Below, piece by piece: positions 1 through 8,164 of a DNA stretch of 11,542 nt (position 1 is its first letter; every line of letters starts with the position of its first letter). The stretch comes from JANXQG01 sp037147235 (GTDB lineage: Bacteria; Planctomycetota; Planctomycetia; Pirellulales; Thermoguttaceae), in contig JBAWVO010000212.1 in NCBI GenBank assembly GCA_037147235.1, positions 1-11,542 on the forward strand, written 5' to 3'. Both the position numbers and the translations under genes were made by a program. The notes under the pieces are model-generated. The model was given only the letters and a program-made list of their open reading frames with translations, did no database searches and was not told the origin of the DNA.

Positions 1-54
1 AGGACATCCATTTTACACCTTAACCGTGCGCCCAGTTTTCCGGGTCCCGCGCAC
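1..54. repeat. Left copy of 54-bp perfect terminal inverted repeat
   Basis: These 54 bases are the exact reverse complement of 11489-11542; identity ends at position 55 (a, against t on the other side). The repeat starts at the first base of the window, so it probably continues outside. Its inner part (26-54) forms a bulged hairpin. The reading frame of the following giant gene happens to stay open through it, but the encoded residues do not resemble the domain that begins at 55, so I treat it as foreign to that gene. It is likely the end of a multicopy mobile element or an assembly-graph overlap; the family is not recognised. Confidence 0.95.
26..54. repeat. Bulged hairpin at inner edge of left terminal repeat
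   Basis: GTGCG (26-30) pairs with CGCAC (50-54), and CCCAG (31-35) pairs with CCGGG read as wobble/Watson-Crick (40-44), around a TTTT loop (36-39). TCCCG (45-49) is left as a one-sided bulge. The hairpin ends exactly where the repeat ends. Subterminal or terminal imperfect hairpins are typical of some insertion-sequence ends, but no family can be assigned from this alone. Confidence 0.6.
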
Positions 55-3000
55 ACCGCCAATACCGGCTATACACTTTCATTCACAGACGTTGCCGCCT
101 ATAACATTCGCCATTCCGGCACGGGCCCGATCACGGGAATCTGGCAATATCAAGTGGGATCGAGTGGATTCACTGATATTGGCAGTGCGATTACCTGGGG
201 TTCTGACACGTCATCTACCGGCAATTTGAAGGCCGCAATCGACCTCTCCGGTTTTACTGCATTGCAGAACATTGCCGCCGGCACACCGGTGACTTTTCGT
301 GTCGTGACTTGGGGAGGCTCGGGTGCTGGTGGAACGTGGTATATCAATAATATTACCGGAAACGACTTGCAAATCGATGGAGCTTTGTCCGCCGCCTACA
401 CTCCCGTCCCAATCTCCTGGGGAGTTGGTAATGGCACTTGGGACGTAAACACAACCAGCAACTGGTTGACGGGCGGCGGTGCGGCAACGAACTACAACCA
501 GACTGGCCCTTTTGGCGACAACGTCACCTTCAATCAGGATGCTGGCGGCACGGTAACGCTTAATTCCGCGGTTAATCCCGGAAGCATGATGGTTTCGGCG
601 ACCACCGGAACGTATTCATTCTCCGGCGCCGGCTCGATCAACGGCGGCATGTCGCTGGTTAAAACCGGGGCGGGAGTGCTCGATTTGACCCAACTCAGCG
701 GTGGCACCGGCAATGGCTACACCGGCGGCACGAGCATCAATGGTGGCGTGGTCATCGTCAGCAATGACAATCAACTCGGCGCATCTTCCGGTTCGCTCAG
801 CCTCGGCGGCGGCACCCTGCAAACCGGGACCTTGGATTTCAGTTCCTCCCGTACCGTGACGCTGAGCTCCACGGCAACTTTCAACACGAACGGTTCCACT
901 ACGCTCAGCGGCACCATCGCCGGCAGCGGCCCACTCGTGAAAACCGGCACGGGAACCTTAGCTCTCACCAATGCAAGCAGCAACAGCTACACCGGCGGCA
1001 CGAGCATCACCGGCGGCATCCTCGCCGTCACGAACGACAATCAACTCGGCGCATCTTCCGGTTCGCTCAACCTTGACGGCGGCACCCTGCAAACCGGAAC
1101 TTCAGCTTTTAGTTCCTCTCGCACCGTAATGTTGAACTCCACGGGAACTTTCAATACGAACGGTTCCACCACGCTCAGCGGCACCATTGCCGGCAGTGGC
1201 CCACTCGTGAAATCCGGCACGGGGACCTTGGCGCTCACCAACGCGAATAGCAATAGCTACACCGGCGGCACGAACATCAATGGCGGCGTTCTCGCCGTCA
1301 CGAACGACAATCAGCTTGGCGACACTTTCGGTCCGCTCAGCCTCGGCGGCGGCACTCTACAAACCAACGCCGGCATCGCTTCCTCGCGACCGGTCACGAT
1401 CAACGCCCCAGGCGGAACCTTTCATACGAATAATTTCGATTCCACGCTCTCTGGACCTATCCAGGGAAGCGGGGACTTCGCGAAAACCGGCTCCGGAACC
1501 TTGTCTCTCACCGCCTCCAGTAACTACAGCGGCGCAATGACGATCAATGCCGGAAAACTCTCGATTGGCGATACCGGCTCGATCAACAGTACCTCATCAC
1601 TCACAATCGACGGCCCTACCGCCGCATTCAATTACAATAGCAGCACCCCGTACTCTGGCCGGGCGATCACCTTCACTCAGGGAACGCTTGGCGGCACGGG
1701 AACGATCAATCGGGCGATTACCGTCGGACCCAATGCGGTCCTTTCCCCAGGCATTGGTGTCGGAAAGCAAGACTTCACCGCCGGGATGACGCTCGGTGGC
1801 AGCGGTGCCTACACCTGGGAAATCAGCGATTGGCTCGGTGCCGCGGGAACCGGCTTTGACCAGTTGAACATCAGCGGCGGGAACCTGAATATGTCGGGCC
1901 TCAACGCCTCTAGCACATTCAAGATCGGCATCACGGGGCTCAACGGAAGCGTGCCAGGTCTTGTCAGTAACTTTAATTCGACTGCGTCTCGTTCCTGGAC
2001 AATCGCGACCACCCCGGAAATCACAGGGACTTTTAGTCCCAGCTTGTTCAACCTCGATACCAGCAACTTTACCAACTTGCTGGATGGCGGCAGTTTCAGC
2101 CTCAGCCGCGCGACCAACGATCTCTTGCTCACCTTCACTCCCGGCTCCACGGTATATTTCTGGGCTGGTAATGGCTCTACCCTTGGCGGTGCCGGCACCT
2201 GGTCGGCCGCAGGCGACAGCACGGCATGGGAGAGGAGCAACGCCAACGGGAGCGGGGGGATATGGGACTCGAGCAAGACCGCTTCTTTCGGCGGGTCGAT
2301 ACCTACCAGTGCCGTCACGGTCAGCGGTGCCGTGAACGCCGGGAGGGGCATCGAGTTCACCACCGATGGTTACACACTCAGCCAAGGGACGATCAGCCTC
2401 ACCGGTGCATCGAAAGACGCGAACTCTGTTAGCGTCGCAACGGGCAGCACGGCGGTCATCGCCACTACCTTGGCAGGCACCAACGGCATGGCCAAGAGCG
2501 GCAGCGGTTCGCTCATCCTGGCCGCCAGTAACACCTACTCCGGCAATACGGCAGTTTCCGGCGGCACCCTGCAAATCGGCAACGGCGGCACGAGCGGGTC
2601 GATCGCGGGCAACGCCAGTCTCAGCAACTCGGCTGTCCTGGCCTTTAGCCGCTCGGACAACACCGCCTTCTCCGGCGCCATCAGTGGCACCGGAAGCGTG
2701 ACGAAGCTTGCGGCCGGCACGCTCACCCTCGGCAATACCAACAATTCCTACACCGGCAAGACGGCCATCCTCGGCGGCCTGATCGCCGTGTCGGGAGAAT
2801 CTGCCTTCGGAACGAATCCGGCCAGCTTCGTGCCCGACCAGATCGCGCTCAACGGCGGCGGAATTCAGGCAAGTAGCGGAACGGTCAGTTTTGGCAATAA
2901 CCGCGGCATTACCCTCGGGGAAGGCGGCGGCACGCTCGACACCAACGGCAACGCGATTACCCTATCCGCCACCAACCCAATCGCCGGTGTGGGTTCCCTG

Positions 3001-6000
3001 ACCAAGATCGGCCTCGGCACATTGGCCCTGAATGCCTCGAACAGCTCCTTCACCGGCGGAGTAACGATCAACGACGGCACGGTGCAGCTTGGACACCCGG
3101 CCGCGTTGAGTTCGGCGAACGCCGTCGCCTTTGCCGACAATGCACCCATTACCGCCAAGTTGCAGCTCCAAGGCAACAGCATCACGATCGGCGGCCTCTC
3201 CACCAGTTCCACCTCCGCGATCGTGGAGAACGGCGGGAGTGCGGCCGTCTTGACCGTCAACCAGCCCGCTGGTCCAGCAGCGACCTACGCTGGAGTTTTG
3301 CAGAATGGTGGTAGCGGAAGCCTTGGCATCACGAAGACCGGTGCCGGCGAGCTTGCGCTTACCGGGGTCAATTTGTATACGGGAACTACCTCGATCAACG
3401 CCGGCACGCTACGGTTATCGAACAACGCTGTGGCAAGTACTTCCCCCGTGGCGATCACGGGTGGCAATCTCTATTTGGCCGACGGTGCGACGATAAGCAA
3501 CCCGATTAGCGTCTCCTGGGACGTGCCACCATCGACCTTCAGCGCATATTACGACTTCGGGACTGGCACGCTCGGCGCGCCGACCTCGTTCAGCAATGTT
3601 AACGCCGGCAATTTAGTACAGGGAAACAACAACGGGACGACACCGCTAATCACTGCTGTTTCCGTGTCCAGCGGCTACGCAGGCTCCTCCGGCAGCAACA
3701 ACGCCGGGGCAGCGGCAAGAATTGGCGAGTTGAGTATTTCAGAGAGCGGAAGTGCCTATTTCGAGTTTACCCTGGCATCGCCGATGGCGGGGCAGAATCT
3801 CAGCCTGACTTCGGGAAGCTTTGGCACCCGGTCCGCGAGTACGGCACCTCAGGCCTATACCTTGAGGTCGAGTATCGACGGCTACACTAGCGATCTGACA
3901 AGCGGAACAATTTCCGCCAATTCGACTTGGGTATCTAAACTGCTCTCGATTTCCTCGCCCGTCACGGGTAGTGCCGCTTCGCCGGTTACCTACCGACTCT
4001 ACGGTTATGGTGGATCGGGCAATGCGGGTGCCAGCACGGCCAACTGGCGCATGGACGACCTGAATCTCGCGGGAAGCGTGATCGCCCCGGTCGCCTATTC
4101 ACCCGTTCTCGGCAGCGACATCACGAGCGGCACGGCGACCTTCGCGGGCGACGTGACCTTGAGCAGCAGCGTGACGCTTTCCGCGGCCGCCGGTGGAACC
4201 GTCCTCTTCTCTGGTAAATTCCTCGACGGCTCGAACGCTTTGCCCACGACGGTGACCAAGGATGGTCTCGGTCTGGTCGTGCTCTCCGGCACCAATTCCC
4301 ATAGCGGCGGGGTCGTTGTCAGCAAAGGTACGTTGTTGGCCGCCAACGGCTCGATCGGTTCGGCGACCGGCAGCGGACCGGTGACCGTCGCCTCCGGCGC
4401 TTCTTTGGGTAACTCGCCGACGCTCGGCGGTACAGTCGGTGCTCTTTCGACGGGGCCTGTGACCGTCAGCAGCGGCGGCATTTTGATACCCGGCGGCCTG
4501 GGTACGGTAGGCCTGCCGCTCAATGTGGCCGGGAATCTCGGCCTGAGCAGCAGCGCAATCGTCAACTTCGACTTTGGCTCCACTAGCAAAGATCAGATCC
4601 TCGTCAACGGCGCGCTCAAGTTGCCTAGCACGGGGAGCATTACGGTCAATCTCAATGACCTTGGCGGGCTCGCCGGCGCCGACAATGCCAAGCTCTTTGG
4701 CTTTGGCAGCATCACGAACTGGTCGCCCTTCCGGTTTCAAGTTTCTGGCGACACGGCGGGCATCTACAGCATTGTCAACACCGGCACTGAAATTGACCTC
4801 AAGATTTCGTCCGGAATCTCAAATCTCGTTTGGAGTGGTAGTTCGGATGGAACGTGGAACGTAAGCGGTGCGACGAACTTCAATAAGTCCGGCGGCACTT
4901 CCTCCGTGTTCAATAATAACGATAACGTACGTTTCGACAATACCGGCGGGACCAACACGACCATTAACATCGCTGCCGGTGGTTTACGGCCAGGGTGGGT
5001 GGAGTTCAGCAACACCAGTGCAAAGCCTTACACGATTAGCGGTGGGCCGATCAACGGCAGCACCGGCATTTTGATCACCGGCGGCGGTTTGGTGACGCTC
5101 AGCAACACCAACGGCTTCACCGGTGCTGTTGCCGTGAGCAACGGCACGCTTGCCGTCTCCTCCGCCGGTGCGGTTGGCAACACGTCAGGCATTACTTTAG
5201 GAAACTCTGAAGACAGCACAACATCGGCCACTTTGCAATTCACAGCACCCGTCAGCGCACTTGACCGGAATATCACACTGGCTCTCGCCAGCTCCGGAGC
5301 CACGCGAACCCTCGATACTGGAAGCAACACGGTCACTATTACCGGCGGCATTTCCGGCAATGGAGGGCTGATCGTGACTGCCGGTGGCATCCTCAATTTG
5401 AGCACCTCCGCCTCCACCTATACCGGCGGCACAACGGTTAATTCGGGCACCATCAAGTTGTTGGGCGGCCCCAATCTTTTGCCCGTCGGTGGCTCGGTGG
5501 CACTGTTGACCGCCGCACAGTTGGATCTTAACGGCAATGCCCAAACGCTCGGTGCCCTCTCCTCCAGTAGTACGCTGAGCGGTATCGCGTTGGGAACCGG
5601 CGGCTCGCTGACCTTCGGCGATTCCACGAGCCGAACCTTTGCCGGTACTATCTCCGGTTCCGGTACGGTGACCAAGGCAGGGGCAGGGTCGGTGACTCTG
5701 ACCAATACGAACTCCTTCACCGGCACGCTCGCCGTCACTGGCGGCACCTTGGCCTTTGCCAAGGAGGCTAATGTTGGCGACCCTTCGGCAGCCTGGAGTC
5801 TCAGCAATGGGGGCACGCTCAGTCCCTCCGGCAGCATCTCCAACAACCGGTTGATCAATCTTGGTAGCGGGGGTGGTGTGCTGAATGTCAGCAGCGCGAT
5901 GACCCTTGGCGGCAAGATCACCGGTCCCGGAACGCTGACGAAAATCGGCGGCAATTTACTCTCCTTGACCGGCACCAGCAATAGCTTTGGTGGACTGACC

Positions 6001-7977
6001 GTCAACGCGGGCACCGTCTCTGTTGTTGACGGCTCGCTGGGCAACTCCTCAACCTCCACCGTCACCTTTCTCGATTCCAGTCGAATGTTGTTCGCGGATA
6101 ACATGACGGTCGCCAACGATTTTGTCTTGTCCTCGCCCAGTACAAGTACAAGCGCTTATGTCGATTTTGACACCAGTGATAAAAATGTCGTCCTGACGGG
6201 CAACTTCTACGCGAGTAGTAAGCTCGGTTATGAAAAGTATGGTTCCGGCAAGCTGACCCTCAGCGGCACGTCCTCCCCCGCGGTAGGCCGAAACTACACC
6301 CAGGTTTTTGCCGGTACGCTGGAAATCGCCCAGACTGGGCTCGAAGGAGCCAATAACAACATCAATGTGCGTGCTGGTAGCCTCCAGTTGACCGGTATCA
6401 CCTATGGAGCACAGTCTGATCATGCTGGCATCAAGACCCCTTATGTCAGTATTTATGACGGTGCAGCTCTCCTTGGATCAGGCACCGCCTCGCTTGTCGA
6501 CACGGACCTTGAACTGAACATCGGTGTCGCTAGCGGTACTCTGGCTACCCTTGCCAGCGGCGACGTCTTGACGATCAGTAACCTTGTGAAGGCTTACGGT
6601 GTGGTTGTAACGGCAGGTTCTGGCGCCCCCATGACGACGGCTCATGTCTCGGGACCAGGCCGTATCGTGCTTCAGGCCAGCGATCACTTGGTGCCCGTTT
6701 TCAGCTCGTCCAACAGCACGACGACATCCGCCGGCGTCTTCGGCGGCCAATGGTCGGTCGATAGCGGCATCTTGCAGGTTGGTCCCTTTGCCCAGGGGGC
6801 TGGAAGCTCTTGGTACGGTCCCTACGGCGAACCGCTCAACGCCTTGGGCTACAAGACCGTACTCACCTCGGCAAGTACTTCCAGTTTTACCTACACCCCC
6901 GAACCTGACCTGCCCAACCCGGTGACCGTCAAGTCCGGCGGCATGTTGGCGATTGCCGTTGACCAGGCTAACGCCAATACCAACTATCGCAATTTACCCG
7001 ATAGTACCGGTCTTCAAGACTATCCTGCAAATCTCACCCCGGACTACTTGCGGAACCCGATCACGCTCAGCGGCGGGACCATTTCCGCCACGGGCCAAGA
7101 AGTCAACTTCCCGGAAGATGGCAGCAACCAAGGCGTGCCGAATGGGACGAAGGTCATTGCGCGGCTCGGTGGCGATTTTACCGTCACCGCCGGCACCTCG
7201 ACGATCGCAACCTATGATCCGATCGGTGGTACGGGAGCGAGAATGGTGCAACTGGTCCAGGGAAGCCGTACGCTTTCCAACTCGACGGCGGCCTTTGCTG
7301 CTGGCAAGACGTTCAACTACAACACGACCTGGCAGGCGGGTGCCACGCTGAATGTCGATGGTGGCACGGCCAATGGTGGCGATTTGAAGGTCAATGGTGG
7401 CGAGTTCGATCTTTCACGCGACTCGGGCGGAACGATATCCGTGGGAAGCGGCGCAACGATCAATATCCTTCACGGCGCGACGGTCAACGTCGGCGGCACG
7501 GAGTTGAACGCCGCGCTCTATGATACCGGCGGATCGAATAGCGTGAACTTCACCACTGGTGAGGGCGGCGGGAATCTCGTCTTCAGCCGCACGGCCAATC
7601 TGACCTATCGCGGCAATATCCACGGTAGTTTGAATCTCACTCAGAACGGCACCGGTTTGCTGCTCTTGTCGGGATCCAATGACTACACCGGCGACACCAC
7701 CGTCAGCAGCGGCACGCTGGCGATCACCTCGGCGATCACCTCGGGGCATGCCCTCACGATCGGAGCGGGAGCAACAATGATCTACGATCCGTCGTTCAAG
7801 ATGCCGACCAGTGGGTCACCGATCATGTTCAATAGTGCAAGCTACTTATCGCCCGATACTCGATTTGCCGGACCTGCCGACATGGTGGCCGTGCCGGAGC
7901 CGGCCTCCCTCACGCTGTTACTCGGGTTGGCCGGTTGCGCCGGAGCCGTCTGGTTGCGGCGGCGGATTAAACCCTAA
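55..7977 (+). CDS. Giant PEP-CTERM surface protein with autotransporter-associated beta-strand repeats (5' partial)
   Basis: This is the C-terminal ~2640 residues of a very large exported, surface-sorted protein, probably an adhesin or matrix protein; no enzymatic motif is visible. The reading frame is open from base 1, and recognisable domain sequence starts at 55, in the middle of a beta-sandwich-like domain (to about 400). No signal peptide is present, so the true start lies upstream or was lost; the GTG at 154 is only an internal Val. Modules in order: repeats (400-1560), a planctomycete-type domain with a DWL...GFDQLNISGG start (about 1735-2155), repeats (2160-3510), a complete second copy of the first domain (3517-4080), repeats, a short FDFGSTSKDQI module (about 4560-4810), repeats to 6350, an unlike region (6350-7560), then a last repeat. 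I count about 15 units of the form GTLxLTNxNxYTGGTxINGGTLxV. It ends in VPEPAS (from 7891), a hydrophobic helix and RRRIKP, a PEP-CTERM signal read by exosortase. I see one cysteine, within that helix. Family is clear; ligand unknown. Confidence 0.9.
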   Translation, partial: TANTGYTLSFTDVAAYNIRHSGTGPITGIWQYQVGSSGFTDIGSAITWGSDTSSTGNLKAAIDLSGFTALQNIAAGTPVTFRVVTWGGSGAGGTWYINNITGNDLQIDGALSAAYTPVPISWGVGNGTWDVNTTSNWLTGGGAATNYNQTGPFGDNVTFNQDAGGTVTLNSAVNPGSMMVSATTGTYSFSGAGSINGGMSLVKTGAGVLDLTQLSGGTGNGYTGGTSINGGVVIVSNDNQLGASSGSLSLGGGTLQTGTLDFSSSRTVTLSSTATFNTNGSTTLSGTIAGSGPLVKTGTGTLALTNASSNSYTGGTSITGGILAVTNDNQLGASSGSLNLDGGTLQTGTSAFSSSRTVMLNSTGTFNTNGSTTLSGTIAGSGPLVKSGTGTLALTNANSNSYTGGTNINGGVLAVTNDNQLGDTFGPLSLGGGTLQTNAGIASSRPVTINAPGGTFHTNNFDSTLSGPIQGSGDFAKTGSGTLSLTASSNYSGAMTINAGKLSIGDTGSINSTSSLTIDGPTAAFNYNSSTPYSGRAITFTQGTLGGTGTINRAITVGPNAVLSPGIGVGKQDFTAGMTLGGSGAYTWEISDWLGAAGTGFDQLNISGGNLNMSGLNASSTFKIGITGLNGSVPGLVSNFNSTASRSWTIATTPEITGTFSPSLFNLDTSNFTNLLDGGSFSLSRATNDLLLTFTPGSTVYFWAGNGSTLGGAGTWSAAGDSTAWERSNANGSGGIWDSSKTASFGGSIPTSAVTVSGAVNAGRGIEFTTDGYTLSQGTISLTGASKDANSVSVATGSTAVIATTLAGTNGMAKSGSGSLILAASNTYSGNTAVSGGTLQIGNGGTSGSIAGNASLSNSAVLAFSRSDNTAFSGAISGTGSVTKLAAGTLTLGNTNNSYTGKTAILGGLIAVSGESAFGTNPASFVPDQIALNGGGIQASSGTVSFGNNRGITLGEGGGTLDTNGNAITLSATNPIAGVGSLTKIGLGTLALNASNSSFTGGVTINDGTVQLGHPAALSSANAVAFADNAPITAKLQLQGNSITIGGLSTSSTSAIVENGGSAAVLTVNQPAGPAATYAGVLQNGGSGSLGITKTGAGELALTGVNLYTGTTSINAGTLRLSNNAVASTSPVAITGGNLYLADGATISNPISVSWDVPPSTFSAYYDFGTGTLGAPTSFSNVNAGNLVQGNNNGTTPLITAVSVSSGYAGSSGSNNAGAAARIGELSISESGSAYFEFTLASPMAGQNLSLTSGSFGTRSASTAPQAYTLRSSIDGYTSDLTSGTISANSTWVSKLLSISSPVTGSAASPVTYRLYGYGGSGNAGASTANWRMDDLNLAGSVIAPVAYSPVLGSDITSGTATFAGDVTLSSSVTLSAAAGGTVLFSGKFLDGSNALPTTVTKDGLGLVVLSGTNSHSGGVVVSKGTLLAANGSIGSATGSGPVTVASGASLGNSPTLGGTVGALSTGPVTVSSGGILIPGGLGTVGLPLNVAGNLGLSSSAIVNFDFGSTSKDQILVNGALKLPSTGSITVNLNDLGGLAGADNAKLFGFGSITNWSPFRFQVSGDTAGIYSIVNTGTEIDLKISSGISNLVWSGSSDGTWNVSGATNFNKSGGTSSVFNNNDNVRFDNTGGTNTTINIAAGGLRPGWVEFSNTSAKPYTISGGPINGSTGILITGGGLVTLSNTNGFTGAVAVSNGTLAVSSAGAVGNTSGITLGNSEDSTTSATLQFTAPVSALDRNITLALASSGATRTLDTGSNTVTITGGISGNGGLIVTAGGILNLSTSASTYTGGTTVNSGTIKLLGGPNLLPVGGSVALLTAAQLDLNGNAQTLGALSSSSTLSGIALGTGGSLTFGDSTSRTFAGTISGSGTVTKAGAGSVTLTNTNSFTGTLAVTGGTLAFAKEANVGDPSAAWSLSNGGTLSPSGSISNNRLINLGSGGGVLNVSSAMTLGGKITGPGTLTKIGGNLLSLTGTSNSFGGLTVNAGTVSVVDGSLGNSSTSTVTFLDSSRMLFADNMTVANDFVLSSPSTSTSAYVDFDTSDKNVVLTGNFYASSKLGYEKYGSGKLTLSGTSSPAVGRNYTQVFAGTLEIAQTGLEGANNNINVRAGSLQLTGITYGAQSDHAGIKTPYVSIYDGAALLGSGTASLVDTDLELNIGVASGTLATLASGDVLTISNLVKAYGVVVTAGSGAPMTTAHVSGPGRIVLQASDHLVPVFSSSNSTTTSAGVFGGQWSVDSGILQVGPFAQGAGSSWYGPYGEPLNALGYKTVLTSASTSSFTYTPEPDLPNPVTVKSGGMLAIAVDQANANTNYRNLPDSTGLQDYPANLTPDYLRNPITLSGGTISATGQEVNFPEDGSNQGVPNGTKVIARLGGDFTVTAGTSTIATYDPIGGTGARMVQLVQGSRTLSNSTAAFAAGKTFNYNTTWQAGATLNVDGGTANGGDLKVNGGEFDLSRDSGGTISVGSGATINILHGATVNVGGTELNAALYDTGGSNSVNFTTGEGGGNLVFSRTANLTYRGNIHGSLNLTQNGTGLLLLSGSNDYTGDTTVSSGTLAITSAITSGHALTIGAGATMIYDPSFKMPTSGSPIMFNSASYLSPDTRFAGPADMVAVPEPASLTLLLGLAGCAGAVWLRRRIKP
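721..1527 (+). repeat. Tandem block of three ~90-residue beta-strand repeat units within the giant gene
   Basis: Units begin with accggcggcacg at 721, 991 and 1261. Units 1 and 2 are exactly 270 bp each and differ at about 40 positions by hand alignment (about 85% identical); unit 3 (1261-1527) is 267 bp and more diverged, mainly in its second half. Each encodes TGGTxI.GG..., NDNQLG, GGGTLQT, a serine-rich strand, TLSG and a GTLxLT strand before the next YTGG. The exact in-frame period points to unequal recombination or slippage that keeps the frame. Confidence 0.9.
3517..4080 (+). other. Complete copy of the domain that is cut off at the start of the giant gene
   Basis: This 188-residue stretch opens with WDVPPSTFSAYYDF, has the core YTLRSSIDGYTSDLTSGTIS and closes with RLYGYGGSGNAG and NWRMDDLNLAGS. 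The beginning of the same gene (55-400) shows the second half of the same pattern: YTLSFTDVAAYNIRHSGTGP, a WQYQVG strand, TFRVVTWGGSGAGGTWYINN and NDLQIDGAL. Comparing the two suggests about 90 residues of the first copy are missing upstream of 55. I read it as a beta-sandwich, possibly carbohydrate-binding; that function is a guess from fold style only. Confidence 0.6.
7741..7965 (+). repeat. C-terminal sorting module, copy 1 (direct repeat with 9671-9895)
   Basis: It aligns without gaps to 9671-9895 with 20 mismatches in 225 positions by hand count (about 91% identity). It encodes the last beta-strand unit from SGHALTIGAGATMIYD through SYLSPD.RFAGPADMVA and the PEP-CTERM signal. Similarity goes on upstream to about 7680, with a 6-base length difference. 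Most mismatches in the signal itself are synonymous, and the helix residues are identical in the two proteins. Confidence 0.95.
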
Positions 7978-7985
7978 TGAATATT

Positions 7986-8012
7986 GGTGGGGCTTGCTTT
8001 GCTCTCCCCACC
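7986..8012 (+). terminator. Possible weak terminator hairpin after the giant gene
   Basis: GGTGGGG (7986-7992) and CCCCACC (8006-8012) can pair perfectly over 7 bp around a 13-base loop, starting 9 bases after the stop codon at 7975-7977. Only two T residues follow, so intrinsic termination would be weak. It may separate the giant gene from the nuclease gene or may be a 3'-end stabilising stem. The rest of the gap up to 8164 shows no clear site. Confidence 0.3.
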
Positions 8013-8164
8013 TTACGGCCTGTACCTAAAACCGGAAGAGCCACTAAGGTCCATCCTACAAGTACTTTTTGACCCTTTCCTAAGCAACCCTATTGCGTTC
8101 AATGCCGCCATTGCCGACGAAATAAGCTTGGCCGTCGGTGGTGGCGGTGTTATTTATTTACCTC

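Noticed and set aside
721..1527. CRISPR-like regular repeats
   Set aside because: The period is 270 bp, in frame, without spacers, and encodes protein repeats.
1597..2574. 325-residue antisense reading frame opposite the giant gene
   Set aside because: Arg/Gly/Ala/Pro-rich composition with no domain, and it lies opposite a clear repeat protein; long antisense frames come from the codon bias of the sense strand. The same holds for 5418-6116, 4099-4740 and 1809-2363.
55..7977. Classical type V autotransporter
   Set aside because: Despite the name of the repeats there is no C-terminal beta-barrel; the protein ends in a PEP-CTERM helix and arginines.
8069..8096. Promoter-like TTGACC, 16-base spacer, TATTGC upstream of the nuclease gene
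   Set aside because: The -35 matches fairly well but the -10 matches only half of its consensus, and a match of this quality is expected by chance in 190 bp.
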